Notes: generated by a model from the sequence alone, not told the origin. Numbered from the stretch's first letter, positions 54,101 through 61,323 are shown. The stretch is DNA of 64,000 nt from Heligmosomoides polygyrus polygyrus (GCA_947396885.1 OX377204.1:91832728-91896727); one strand, 5' to 3'. Translations and numbers: made by a program.

Positions 54101-57100
54101 GGCCCAATGTGGAGGGCAGGCCCGCCCGGTGGCTTCTCGATGGAGTCGCGCCGCCGTCCCCACACGGAAAGCTGTCCAGGCTCAGGACTATGTGCTCGAT
54201 TAGGCATTGTGAAGCCGTGAAAGTCAACAACGTTTTCGGAGCGATTGTCCGCTCCCTGCTGCCATGTCGCGTTCGTGTTCACCTTTCGTCCTCAAAGCAG
54301 CTCAAGCACAACACGTATCCCCCGAGGGCCTATCGCCGTCGAAAAATCGCGCGCGGCCCTAGAGCGAACATCAACGCAAGGACGACAAAGGAATACGGAT
54401 TAGACATAGCCCTTCGAGGAATCTCCGTATGGAAAAATGTGGCTTTTAGACAAGAAATTCTACTACTCACCGGCTTCGCATATTCCTGTTCAGAAGCACC
54501 GTCAGATTGAGCACGTTGCCCAGTATACCGAACACGGCAATAGCTGGATAGATGTACCTTAAACAGCTCTGACTAGATAATGTCTTATGGAGGGGTGTAC
54601 AGAAGCAAATACTGTTAAAATAAAATTCTCTTTTTGCTTTAATTTCATTGAAATACACAATTCGATGTAGAATGCTGTAGAAAAAAAAACACCTGAAAAA
54701 CGCTGGATAAACGTTTTATCCAAAATTTCCAAATTTGTCTGATAAAGGATAAAGAATAAAGAACGGCGTCACTCAATCCCTTTTGGGATGCGCCACGCAT
54801 TCTACTTGTAAAGCATGTCGTGGGACGACCAGAATGCGTATTTGCGGTGACCAGCCGATAAGCCAAGTTAGCGCTTTATCCTTCCCAGACAAGTCTGGTA
54901 CTAACCCACCGACTCCGGAGGGCGTGAAATCCGAACGAGCAACCTAGCATGGGCTGCACGCGACAGCCGGCGCCTCATCCGACTGCACTACACGCGCCCA
55001 GTTTTTCTGATGCAACGAATGACCAATGTATGCCCAACCTGAAGAAAGCCAGTCCAATTAGTTCCAAATACGTAAGTATTGGCGTTAATCCATCTCTCTC
55101 GGAGTGCGCCACGCATTCTACTTGTTTTCGATTCTATGGAGACGCAGTGAGACGCCAACACCAGCGCTGCGACCTGCGGTGGCTAGCCGATGAACAAGTG
55201 AGTTTTTTATCCTCCAAGAGACGAGTGGAACCAATCCCTTTAGCACTAGTTTAAACTTCTGCCGCTACACAGCGCGGTACTCTTCGTAGTTGAGCTCGAA
55301 CGAATATATTCGAATAACTATTCGAATAGTCGAATATTCGATATTCCAGATTTTCCAGATTTGCGAATATTCGTTCAAATTCGAACCTCGATGGTTTGAA
55401 AAAGTCGAATATTCGTTCGAATTCGAACAACGAAAGGGAGCCGTATTCGAATGTTATTCGAAAATTGAATATTTCAACGTTACTGAAAATCGAGTGATTT
55501 TATTCGAATATCGAATAAATTTTCAATCTTTAAGCATAAGAACTGTTTCTAACAAATTGCTCGACTTCTCGAATATTCGAATAAACGAAAAATGGGGCTT
55601 GCTCGATTTTCGATCATTCGAAAAAATCGATGAGCGAATAAATTCAATCGTTCACTCGCTCGAGAATTTTCGACACCGAATAAATTCGTTAATTCGTTCT
55701 TTCGAAAATTCTCGGCATCGAATTTATTCGTTCGATCATTCATTCGATATAATTTCTCAAAAAAAACACAACAATACGCGATACAATAGTCAGAGTAGAT
55801 ATTGACCGGCGGGCGCGAAAAATCGATATCTCTGGCGATGGTGGTACCGCGCCCCGTGGCGGCGTGAGTATAAACTAGGGCTTATGCGGCAGAAATTTGA
55901 GGTTCCGAGTTGATTCAAACCGGTTTGTGAAGCGCACACCGTCAGGGTTTACTGCTGAGTACGCCACATGGCGGGGTTCAGGTTAGCGGGGTCAGACAAA
56001 TTGCAGTAGGATGAATAGAAGGAAACGCAAGTGAGAGATTGCCTCCGAAGTTCCAAGCTTCGTCGGCGTTCGAAGATCAGGGGCGCCGTCGCATGGACGG
56101 AGTCATCCAAAATTATGTGGGCCGGCCACGAAATGCGCTTCGCAGACACCAGCTGGACGAGAGCCGTCACCGACTGGACTCCGCGGGGTATGAAGAGAAC
56201 GCCAGGACGCCCACCACCGCGTTGGTTCTTCTTCTGAACGACACATATAACGCTCTTCGTGGCCCTCGAGCGAAGAAGATCCATTGGAGCACTATGGCAC
56301 GCGGCAGGGACGAATGGAGACGCTGCTGGCGCCTACTCGAGCACCTCGATGATCAGCGGCGTGACAGGTGATACAGGTGATAGTTATTTACATCTATGTA
56401 CGTCGAATAGTTTTGCGCAGTACGTGCGAATTCCTGAAGACCTTTCTACGTTCTACATTTTCAAATGAAACCACAGTGTAGCCATTGATACTGTTAAGAC
56501 GCCGTGAATTCTATCCAGCCCCTCCAAACGGCCCAACATATTCACGTGGTTACAACCTCAAATTATCAATCCTTTTCAAAAATCGATGAAATCGATCGAT
56601 AATGGCTTGTCGTTCCATGTCGTTTACTTGTTGTGAACCCTACAACCCTAGGCGGTCAATCCTTAGCAGCAATCGATAAAGTCGATCGCCATGTGGAGAT
56701 CTGAAGACCCCGCGCAAAGCCCGTTGGACTTCGTCGGATCGATGAACAGACGGACAAACGCTGGCTGCTTTGTAAACAGAAGGATTGACTCTCGTGTGGA
56801 CAAAACGGGCAGGCGGTTGGATTGATTTAGAATTTTGTATTGCGCCGTGCATTCTAAATACTTCTACAGCAGTTTGTCTCAGGCCCCGTTTATACATCCG
56901 ACGCCGAGCGACGCGACGGCATCGCGTCGATCGATCAATATGGCCAGAATACGTGGCGTCGTGTCGCTCGGCGTTGAAGTATAAACGGTACCGTAGAAGC
57001 AATACAAATTTAGGTACATTTTGTGAAGATGGGCCGCATTGGGGGGTGGAAGCGCGCAAGTGAATCAAATCGATCAAATTGGCGGGCCACTCGCAGTGGG

Positions 57101-59674
57101 TTTGAACGGTCAGTATTCTGATTGGCTTGCGTGTGTTCGGCCGGGACGCTGCTTAACTATGATTGGCTGGAACACCACCACCTCACAATGGTGCCCATTT
57201 TCATGACATGAACCCAAATTTATATGGCTTATATCAGTGTGCTCCAAATCGATTCGTAAGACGACAAATGAGCCTTGATATTGCTGTTACCATTGGCTAA
57301 AAAATTAGAGTACGTGGCGCAGCTCAAGAAAGAATGACTGTTGCTGAACAATGCTCTCTATCAGGTTTTTTAAAAATCATTTTCAGGGATCGCAAAAGAT
57401 CATTTATTTATTCGGACGGTTATAGGATTCAGACAGCTTCAGATGACAAGATCTAAAAAGAAAAAAAAGCCCACAAAAGTGCATTTCTATTATTTCTATT
57501 TGTATTAGCTGGAATATCTTGGTCAGGTTGTTCAGAAAAGATTAAAGACGACGAGGGTGGCAAGCGAGAGGTGGCGCCTCCTCCAACTGCGCTAAACACT
57601 CACCCTTAACTAAATTGTTTTCGTACGAAAAAGGCACTCAAATTGTTCCCACAGTATTGTGGGTGTAGATTTTTTAAGTATTAGGTTAAAAAACCAAGTC
57701 TCAGTCGTTTTTTAACCTTTTCTTCTAAATTTTGCTGAAACTCTTTTGCAAATTGTTATATATTGTTTGAAAAAATGAAAATAATACTAAGTTTCGTTAC
57801 TCGAAAGTCAGCACTGCTCCAAAAACTTTTCCAAAGCAAACCCCAGAGACAGCCATTTTTAGGACGAGTTCGTGTTTTTTGAACCCTTCTTCTACGGAGA
57901 GATATGTCGAGATGATAGATTAGCGTTGGGAGCAGAACGGGAAAAACATTCACTTTTTGCGGGAAAAACGAGTGGCCACCAGCGACGAGACATAACAGAT
58001 CCATTCTGCTGACCAAAAACGAAATGGGAGTGCAGGATCTTCGAACATGAAGGACGAAAGCGATGCAGGACGGCGTTGACGCAATCCCTGTTCGGTATGC
58101 GCCACACACTAGACTTCGACGAGATGTCGTGGCAGGGAATTTGTATGCTGTTTGAGCCATTACAATAACATCTGGCTAGTGGCAGCTTATAGAAAAGACA
58201 GAAAAGTCGGTGTCTTATACTTTCCTGATAAGCCTTCTAACAATGTCGACTCAAGAGACATGGAAGATTTGACTGGCCTAGGCGAGACTTGAACCTGGAA
58301 CCCCCGATGGAAAGACAGTCTGCGCCTCCTTCGACTGCACTATCATACAGTCTACTTTCAAACGTAGACATCGCTAAACTGCATGGATGATATTAAGAAT
58401 TTCTCAATGATGCATTAAACTCACTGGGCTCAATGGGGAAAAATATAATTATGTTTTTATTTTTTAAATATTATTTATATTTTATGTTTCATTTTGAATG
58501 GCGATACGACGCTGTTCGTGTCCTTTGAACGAGGAGAATCCATTGGAGCACTCTGGCACGCAACAGGGACGAATAGAGAGGCTGCTGGCGCCTGCTCGAA
58601 CAACTCGATGATCAACGTGACGAAAGGTAATGCAGGTGATACGGGTCATTTTTATTTTATTTTTAATTTTATTTTTTTTAAACTTTAGTTTATTCACTTA
58701 TGCACGCGAAGGTAACAGTCACGCCTAGACAAAATGCAAAAATGCAATCAACCCACCTGATATATTTAATTATAAAAAAGGGAATATATAATGCAAAAGG
58801 TTCTGAACATTTAATTAATTAATTAATTTATTTAATGAAAAAAGTAAGGAAAGTCTTCGGTGTTAGTAGTCGCTAATTTGACTAACATGTAAGAATAAAT
58901 AAACAAATAAATAAGTAAATAAATATATAAAATATTGAAATTTAAAAAGGGCCAAAACATAATGTAAGCAAGAGGTTCCGATTTTTTATTTAATAAGAAA
59001 GTAAGGGCGGTTTTTGGCAACAGTCGCTAACGTGGCCATCATGTAGGTAAATAAATAATAAATAAATAAATAAATAAAACATTGAAATATAAAAAATGGC
59101 GAACATAATAGGGGAGTATAGGAGGTTTTTGGTACTAGTCGCTAAAATGTGACCAACATGTAGACAAATGAATAAATAGAACACGGAGAGAGTAGATGCA
59201 CCAGTCCGATCGTGCGGCATTGGGCGGGCACATAGAAAGAGATGAGTGCCCTGATTGGCTGGTGTGTGTTCGGTCGATTCTGCGATTGGCTGGTATATTC
59301 GCGATGTTCACATTATCGACTACTACGCTGCTTAAACAAAATCTGTATTTTTTACTTTCAGGGTAGAAAGTATGTACAACTAAATATTCAATGATCAAGG
59401 AAGAATTGGCAAGTGGCCTAGGAGTTACTGTTGCGGAAGTGTACCAGGCGATCATTGTCTTTTTAATGAAAAACTCAAAAAAAACATGGCAAAACCGAAG
59501 AAGAAAATGTCAGAGCTTTAAGCAAACATTATTAGGAAAAATTTAAGGTGAAAGAACAGTGTAAAAAATGCGCTCAAAGTGGAGGAGGACCTACCTTTGT
59601 AAATTGTACTCGAGCGGTGTGCCATTCATCATCTGCTGCTCATCAGTTAGGCATACATGGGAAAAGTTGGCCAT
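35929..59674 (-). CDS. Class A peptide-type GPCR, nine exons (gene span)
   Basis: Exons in transcription order: 59674-59595, 54566-54471, 50191-50012, 46383-46306, 42235-42095, 38917-38726, 38247-38077, 37718-37606 and 36116-35929. They sum to 1239 nt (412 residues plus TGA), and all eight junctions keep phase with GT-AG borders. The product is a seven-helix surface receptor of the nematode FMRFamide/neuropeptide receptor-like type. Features: N-glycosylation sites NFS and NGT before helix 1; helix 1 with FGILGNVLNLTVLL; helix 2 with FLAVLAFADIIFLSLL; Cys113 and TDRLVGIR (a DRY equivalent) around helix 3; a Cys-rich second outer loop; helix 6 with FIVTMFTVTNGPSAL; helix 7 with GKASNFILFCLGSRHFR; and a tail with RRQS. 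The NPxxY motif is replaced. The ligand is unknown. Family is known by pattern; exact orthology needs a search. Confidence 0.85.
36132..36600. repeat. AT-rich repeat units and an inverted 130-bp block
   Basis: 36240-36400 carries GTGTCC/AAACTGGACAC-type units of the AT-rich family. 36415-36600 contains ACGGTAGGTGCGGGTGACTA and, inverted, TAGTCACCCGCACCTACCG, with GCCCAAACTTCGGC/GCCGAAGTTTGGGC inside: a fold-back block of about 190 bp with a G run at 36477-36485. Confidence 0.5.
37210..37508 (-). repeat. tRNA-headed SINE copy in GPCR intron 8
   Basis: Reversed, full length apart from the tail. CGGACGGCGCCCCTCAG replaces the usual start, and it ends CTCCGACTGCGCTACGC. Confidence 0.85.
37606..37718 (-). 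CDS. GPCR exon 8: helix 7 and start of tail
   Basis: Acceptor AAAAATTACAG, donor ATCG/GTATGT. Encodes STLVICGKASNFILFCLGSR and HFRLRLIRLTQRKMNKK, residues 313-350. The GK..NF.LFC..S.HFR pattern marks the end of helix 7 and the following short amphipathic helix of this receptor type. Confidence 0.85.
38077..38247 (-). CDS. GPCR exon 7: inner loop 3 and helix 6
   Basis: Acceptor CGTATTGCAG, donor TGCAG/GTTCGT. Encodes RRNNESQLQKTEHRVTLTVT (end of inner loop 3), FIVTMFTVTNGPSALMHLL (helix 6) and YNLKQQDLYDLTMIC. The basic and polar stretch before helix 6 is where the G protein would bind. Confidence 0.88.
38333..38450 (-). repeat. SINE tail-side fragment
   Basis: AAGAATAAAGGACGGAGTG then GATGCGCCATGAATTC, diverged; the head is missing. 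It lies in GPCR intron 6. Confidence 0.6.
38726..38917 (-). CDS. GPCR exon 6: helix 5 and inner loop 3
   Basis: Acceptor GATCGTTTCAG, donor GAAAG/GTGAGC. Encodes TWFGKRENPFSPLFRQ (outer loop), helix 5 ISLCVLIYALAMIILPIVLL, then LNLMLLCALRKRQK. A Pro in the middle of helix 5 is typical for class A receptors. Confidence 0.9.
38930..40080. other. GPCR intron 5 sequence; weak tRNA-like block
   Basis: Near 39195-39262 there is a block with AGCGCAGTGGGTAGTGGCG and GGGGGTCCAGTTCTCC, resembling A and B boxes, but no cloverleaf closes. Otherwise I see nothing I can name. Confidence 0.35.
40080..41200. repeat. AT-rich dispersed repeat, tandem pair
   Basis: Two near-parallel copies (about 40095-40440 and 40470-40760) share TTCACGT..AATTGGACACT, ATCAAA..GAACATCTTCCAAATC and TTATAAAAGGCTTTTT..ATTGTGTAA. 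A third, diverged part extends to 41200. Same family as 1-930. Confidence 0.6.
41420..41712 (+). repeat. Diverged SINE copy
   Basis: TAGCGCAGTTGGAGGAAGTG, TAGTTCGGATCC and ACTGGGAAGGATAACCC mark it; the tail is TTATTTATCCTTTTAT. Confidence 0.75.
42095..42235 (-). CDS. GPCR exon 5: helix 4 and outer loop 2
   Basis: Acceptor CCCTGCTTTCAG, donor AGCGA/GTGAGA. Encodes KLPAVIIFIVAVAGGLTFYQ (helix 4) and a loop FEYYCLVRSYCHETQLYSRC with three Cys, one of which should bond to Cys113 at the top of helix 3. Confidence 0.9.
42317..42560 (-). mobile_element. LINE 3' tail
   Basis: TTTATTTATTTATGC followed by TTGAAATTCACGCGAAACAT and AATTCGTGAAGGATACG, the same tail as at 53087 and 60285. No coding sequence remains. 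Confidence 0.6.
42649..43692. repeat. 1-kb inverted-repeat element, non-autonomous
   Basis: Ends TAAGGCCTTGGTATACTCCC and the complement of GTAGTATACCATAGGCCTAA, with subterminal GCAGCGACGCGGG and GGAGCGACGCGG inverted. The interior has no complete frame. A Cys-rich stretch near 43139-43250 (CRTCQKNLSVTCPTQKCG on the plus strand) is open for about 40 codons but unplaced. Confidence 0.6.
43706..43815 (+). repeat. Internally deleted SINE with target duplication
   Basis: The head (CTCGTGTAGCGCAGTCGGAG to CCGATACCAG) joins directly to the last 55 bp (GCACATCCCAAAAGGG) and a triple TTTATCC tail. About 185 bp of the body is absent. Flanks CTAAGGGCTTATAAA and CTAAGGGCTAATAAA form the duplication with one mismatch. 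Confidence 0.88.
43822..44335 (+). mobile_element. CR1-like LINE C-terminal fragment, frameshifted
   Basis: Plus-strand pieces in several frames resemble the region after the reverse transcriptase: MYIRPIMRFALLCTTLT, then FTRKLMLRCFDGRR, RAIQLGLPSL and RTNLVMMFKILTSRI. The order and spacing match the copy at 14175-14995. Confidence 0.6.
44336..45017. other. No gene recognised (GPCR intron 4)
   Basis: AT-rich sequence without motifs, terminal repeats or splice-bounded frames that I can support. Confidence 0.45.
45030..46201 (+). mobile_element. 5'-truncated Penelope-like element
   Basis: Flanked by an exact 12-bp repeat TCTGATAGCAGT (45018-45029 and 46202-46213). The ends carry a 48-bp inverted repeat with one mismatch (45076-45123 and 46150-46197; includes GATCCTTATGTGCCACGCAG). 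Penelope-like elements are known to leave terminal repeats in direct or inverted order and to be 5'-truncated. The coding part is the C-terminal region with a GIY-YIG endonuclease. The reverse transcriptase is missing. Confidence 0.88.
45127..45879 (+). pseudogene. Penelope-like protein C-terminus with GIY-YIG endonuclease
   Basis: An open frame of 236 codons from the Met at 45169 to TGA at 45877-45879; the frame is open upstream to about 45127. The first part (VKRAVPRNMYRTALGVCTR then EESRMLASNIARLNGY) is the linker after the reverse transcriptase. A CxxxC-type zinc motif follows (CYDRTCVMRNC). The endonuclease reads GVYQIQCLTCSELYIGETGR with VNEHLAGK and ends with SLEAFWIRERNPAMNNR. GVYQI and LYIG are the GIY and YIG signatures, and the Arg in R.NEH and the Glu in SLEAFW are the usual catalytic residues. 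The family's role is cutting target DNA for reverse transcription. Intact as a domain, but the element is truncated. Confidence 0.9.
46306..46383 (-). CDS. GPCR exon 4: helix 3 end and DRY-like motif
   Basis: Acceptor CGCATTGCAG, donor GGTG/GTGAGT. Encodes CVIAVCTDRLVGIRSPLYAR and AAWSW with split Trp codons at both ends. TDRLVGIR occupies the (D/E)RY position and RSPLYAR is inner loop 2. A broken copy of its 3' half lies at 53440-53577. Confidence 0.88.
46744..47345 (-). mobile_element. LINE 3' end, coding part decayed
   Basis: A (TTTA)n tract and the GGAGGGCACGCTAAATTTAA block, as at 11880. Minus-strand frames at 47340-46928 overlap and are not clearly coding. A block with AATAGGTGAAGCCCTCCCC occurs twice (about 47187 and 47387). 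Confidence 0.5.
47346..47944. other. No gene recognised (GPCR intron 3)
   Basis: Contains only the second copy of the AATAGGTGAAGCCCTCCCC block. Nothing else supported. Confidence 0.4.
47945..48340 (+). repeat. Relic of the 27060-type mariner family
   Basis: AATAAGTCTCCGCCGTTTTTT, TCTGAATTTCGCTGAAAG and TTTGCATAGCACCATA match the left arm at 27070-27200; a second half at 48120-48330 follows the fold-back interior. Confidence 0.6.
48712..49283. repeat. Tandem duplication of about 270 bp
   Basis: 48712-48985 and 49016-49283 align throughout. Shared strings: AATCCATTTGCATGAACAT, AGTAGGCTTACGGTTGCTTT, GGGAACGCGGCACAGCAC and GCCCACAGAAGTAG. The second copy lacks about 8 bp in the GACTGTGCCACCCAGAG region. 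Not coding as far as I can see. Confidence 0.8.
49397..49720. repeat. Tandem triplication of about 105 bp
   Basis: Three units (49398-49503, 49510-49620 and 49621-49718) each contain a TTCTTCTTCA block, AGCGGA, a CCGTCATT or CCGACATT block, and AGGTTAAACAAGC or AGGCTAAGCAAGC. They are diverged from one another by roughly a fifth of positions by eye. Confidence 0.65.
50012..50191 (-). CDS. GPCR exon 3: helix 2, outer loop 1, helix 3 start
   Basis: Acceptor TTGTGTTTTCAG, donor ATTTG/GTGAGT. Encodes ANTFLAVLAFADIIFLSLLF, PNILANYSFFTFNYYFRYFY and FHTKVHLISMANWCSAVAIW. The NTFLAVLAFAD signature has the conserved helix 2 Asp. Cys113 is the helix 3 disulphide cysteine. Confidence 0.92.
50394..50589. 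repeat. MITE (GGGCAGCATTGG family), best copy
   Basis: 196 bp with ends CATGTCGCGAAGATGGGCAG and the complement of CTGCCCATCTTCGCGACATG; the inverted repeat extends about 35 bp with few mismatches. The interior has several CCAAT-type GATTGGCTG or CAGCCAATC blocks. Confidence 0.85.
50695..51110 (+). repeat. Relic of the 27060-type mariner family
   Basis: AACTAAGTCTCTACCGTTTTT, CTGAATTTCGCTGAAGG and TTTTTGTCAATTTTTAG match the fold-back element's left arm, followed by its interior. Confidence 0.6.
51451..51738 (+). repeat. Full-length SINE with target duplication
   Basis: Flanks CCTTGTTCGGA occur at about 51441-51451 and again after the TTTATCC tail at about 51736-51746. The head is GGGTAGCGCAGTCGGAGG. 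Confidence 0.9.
52249..52611. repeat. First copy of a 360-bp direct duplication, with SINE part
   Basis: Matches 53585-53936. The left 210 bp are a reversed SINE variant (52260-52462, GAACCCGGGTATTGGGTGC). The right 110 bp are unique sequence with CAGAATTCTCCCCGCTAG and GGCCGGCGTTTTCGCTGTCC. Only this copy carries the perfect palindrome at 52468-52502. Confidence 0.85.
52468..52502. repeat. Perfect 35-bp palindrome
   Basis: AAGTACATAGAATACCG, one C, then its exact complement. The other copy of the duplication has only the right arm. Confidence 0.97.
52637..52926 (+). repeat. SINE copy, head slightly truncated
   Basis: Begins at GCCGGAGGAGGTGTCCGC, with CCTGGTTCGGATTTCCCGCC present; the tail is CCTTTATCCTTAATCC. 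Confidence 0.85.
53087..53340 (-). mobile_element. LINE 3' tail
   Basis: TTATTTATTTATACGTGAAA then TTCACGCGAAACATAAACAA and CTCAAAAGCCTTTTAAAG, parallel to 42317-42560. Confidence 0.65.
53420..53577 (-). pseudogene. Broken copy of GPCR exon 4 and its intron start
   Basis: The plus strand shows AGAACTCACCACC, then GCTCTAGCGTAGAGCGGACT and TCGAA, matching 46299-46352 (exon 4 3' half, donor and intron). In the receptor frame this copy meets a TAG within seven codons. It lies in intron 2 of the same gene. Confidence 0.6.
53585..53936. repeat. Second copy of the 360-bp direct duplication
   Basis: Includes the SINE variant at 53597-53805 and the CAGAATTCTCCCCGCTAG block. After 53936 the sequence diverges into a GC-rich stretch. 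Confidence 0.85.
53937..54465. other. GC-rich block with overlapping open frames, unassigned
   Basis: A 190-codon plus-strand frame (53938-54510) and two minus-strand frames overlap here. None shows a motif I know. The plus frame overruns receptor exon 2, so at least that end is spurious. GC-richness alone can explain the open frames. Confidence 0.35.
54471..54566 (-). CDS. GPCR exon 2: helix 1
   Basis: Donor AGCCG/GTGAGT. Acceptor taken as TAGTCAGAG, which keeps phase with exon 1; an acceptor two bases earlier would break it. Encodes CLRYIYPAIAVFGILGNVLN then LTVLLNRNMRS. The GN..N motif of helix 1 is intact. Confidence 0.85.
54743..55001 (-). repeat. SINE copy with imperfect target duplication
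   Basis: GATAAAGGATAAAGAATAAAG to CTACACGCGCCC, with a deletion of about 30 bp near the B-box side. Flanks TTTGTCTGAT and TTTTTCTGAT. Confidence 0.85.
55080..55240 (-). repeat. Diverged SINE fragment
   Basis: GAGTGCGCCACGCATTCTAC and GCGGTGGCTAGCCGATGAAC identify it; the head is missing. Confidence 0.65.
55237..55886. repeat. GTTTATACTT MITE split by a TTCGAATA-rich tract
   Basis: The left end (ACTAGTTTAAACTTCTGCCG with GCGCGGTAC) and the right end (GTACCGCGCCCCGTGGCG then GAGTATAAACTAGGGCTT) are the two termini of the 35134-type MITE. Between them, 55290-55770 is dominated by TTCGAATATTCG and CGAATAAATTCG motifs. Confidence 0.6.
56020..56385 (+). mobile_element. RTE 3' end fragment
   Basis: Plus-strand match to the last 360 bp of the 8026-11512 element: GRPRNALRRHQLDE-type and IHWSTMARGRDEWRRCWRLL reading pieces, ending in ACAGGTGATACAGGTGATAG. 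One frameshift is visible. Confidence 0.88.
56881..56996. repeat. GTTTATAC MITE, short copy
   Basis: Ends AGGCCCCGTTTATACATCC and GAAGTATAAACGGTACC; inner CGACGCCGAGCGACGCGACG and CGTCGTGTCGCTCGGCG are inverted around ATCGATCAAT. Confidence 0.75.
57016..57210. repeat. MITE (GGGCAGCATTGG family)
   Basis: Ends TTGTGAAGATGGGCCGCATT and GGTGCCCATTTTCATGACAT, with GATTGGCTTG and GATTGGCTGG inside. Confidence 0.7.
57535..57605 (-). repeat. SINE head fragment
   Basis: GGCGCCTCCTCCAACTGCGCT is the reversed SINE head. Nothing of the body remains. Confidence 0.5.
57680..57805 (+). repeat. Relic of the 27060-type mariner family
   Basis: TTAGGTTAAAAAACCAAGTC, CAGTCGTTTTTTAACC and TTTTGCTGAAACTCTTTTGC. 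Confidence 0.5.
58062..58355 (-). repeat. Diverged SINE copy
   Basis: GGACGGCGTTGACGCAATCC, GATGTCGTGGCAGG and CTTCGACTGCACTATC; the body is strongly mutated. Confidence 0.65.
58494..58655 (+). mobile_element. RTE 3' end fragment, short
   Basis: CATTGGAGCACTCTGGCACG then GATGATCAACGTGACGAAAG and TGCAGGTGATACGGGT; about 155 bp of the RTE 3' end. Confidence 0.82.
58800..59170. repeat. Three imperfect tandem units, (TAAA)-rich
   Basis: Three units near 58835-58930, 58985-59080 and 59110-59170 share GAAAGTAAGG, the GTAGTCGCTAA block, AACATGTA and a (AAATAAATAAAT) run. Confidence 0.55.
59200..59310. repeat. MITE (GGGCAGCATTGG family), partial
   Basis: GTGCGGCATTGGGCGGG and two GATTGGCTGGT blocks; the right end is missing or diverged. 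Confidence 0.5.
59595..59674 (-). CDS. GPCR exon 1: extracellular N-terminus
   Basis: ATG at 59674-59672; donor ACAAAG/GTAGGT. Encodes MANFSHVCLTDEQQMMNGTP and LEYNLQ, ending two bases into a Ser codon completed by exon 2. NFS and NGT are N-glycosylation sites. The Cys and acidic stretch before a YxxQ end is as expected just ahead of helix 1. An earlier in-frame Met at 59812 would add 46 residues. No signal peptide is needed for this receptor type. The choice rests on phase and composition, and the exon is 5 kb upstream. Confidence 0.55.
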
Positions 59675-60284
59675 CTCTGAAGAACAGCGTCTGCTTAGAA
59701 GGGCTTCGTTGGTCAAGGAGATGGCGAACGGAAACACGAAACGAAACGACGAGTGGCGGAACACATTAAGCGCGAAGGTACAGAAATTCGACGTTGAGTT
59801 TCTTGGAGTCAAAGAGCGAAAAGCTTAGGCTTCAAAGTTCACACACAAAGCCAAGATTCAGACGACCAGTGATCAACTACTGGACTTGACCGGTTCGGAG
59901 GCACGCGTGGATTCTGACATTTTCCAATGGAAAGTGCCTGGAGCTTGGCGATGAATTCAGGACCGAACCCAAACAAGGAAGGAGTTCAAGTTGGGTGGGG
60001 CCAACCTACCGTAACCTGCCGCTACATAACGCACGAAGATAAGAACACGTCGGACAAGTGTATTAGAGCAATATCGTCATACGGGTTTTATACACCTCAC
60101 TTCAGCCGTACCAAATGCAGTGTTTTATACCGACTTTCCTTGAACAGTAAATTATTCTAACCATCTGGGAGAGTCTACAGTCCATTTGACCTGTGAGAAG
60201 CTCGTTTTGGTTAAGAAGACGTTTACTTTCCCCACAGAGTGTCCAAACTAACTTTAAAGTTGTCCAATTTGACGTGAAGGTACC

Positions 60285-60700
60285 ATTTATTTATTCATTT
60301 ATTTATCCGTGAAATTCACGCAAAACATAAACAATTCGTAAAGGACACTTAAAAATGTCAACAAAAACTGATCTCAAAATGAGGGAAAACGTATGGACAA
60401 GAAGTAAGATCGATAGGACGTAGATCTGAAAGATTGGAAAAGAAAAAATTAGCAAAATTAGGCAGATGAACTAAACAATATTGATTAGAATGAATTAAAT
60501 GGGCTCCATACAAGATGTAGTGTGAAGAAGAACGAAGGTAGATGGAGATCAGAAGTCAGAAGTCCCATATGAGCAATTCTGAATGCGTTCATTCGAGCCA
60601 GTAAGGTGGGCAGTTTCCACGACTATTCCTACTGAGCCGCTTAATTACTGAGTTCTACGCTCTTATTCTCAAAAAGCCTTCAAAATTGCGCTTAGAACTA
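60285..60700 (-). mobile_element. LINE 3' tail
   Basis: TTTATTTATTCATTTATTTA and ATCCGTGAAATTCACGCAAA begin it, parallel to 53087 and 42317. The coding part is missing. Confidence 0.55.
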
Positions 60701-61323
60701 CCCTCAGCTATGCTTCTCCACGTCGCAAGCTTTACAGCATACAGAAGCAGAAGTCTATGAGTCACTGAAGGCCTGCGGCTCAGCTGATTGAGCACCAGAC
60801 GTCATTGGCGCCATGGCAGAGAGCCGCAGATCTATATTATATGACTAGCTCCGCTACCTCTACTGCTCTACGTCTCCTTATGCGTAGCTGGTGGTCATAC
60901 ATCAATGTCAGAAGACTTCCGCTTCAGAATGTAGCGCCTATGACCGGCGATTACACATAAAAAGCACGACATACATGACATTTAGGCCTCTTCCAAACAC
61001 GCGAAAACAGACGTCGGAACTTCAGTCGGACACGGAGATACCTCCTGTGTCCGACGCATCACCAGCCGGAAAACAACAGCTGAAGGTTAGGTGCTAGTCG
61101 CCGTTATAGGTGAATGAATTACTACCCATGTGCCTTTGTTTACTGGCTGGGTCGAAGAGTGTTATGCGAAAGGTAACCATTTACTAAAAATTTCCAATTA
61201 GTCGCTGAGAGCACCGGAAGAGGAAGAATATATTCTGTTGAAGATCTCTCAGTGGATAAGCCAGAGAAAAAATTGTTTCATCTGTTGCATTGCCCTTACA
61301 TGGTTCAAATATTTATTAAGGTT

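Noticed and set aside
53938..54510. 190-codon plus-strand frame as a gene
   Set aside because: It runs across the well-supported receptor exon 2 on the opposite strand, and several frames are open together because the block is GC-rich.
59568..59828. Plus-strand frame with WEKLAISEEQRLLRRASL
   Set aside because: It overlaps receptor exon 1 and its 5' flank on the other strand, and has no motif or splice support. The antisense reading gives a better explanation.
60765..60845. tRNA gene suggested by CGGCTCAGCTGATTGAGCAC
   Set aside because: A D-arm-like hairpin is present, but there is no anticodon arm or B box downstream.
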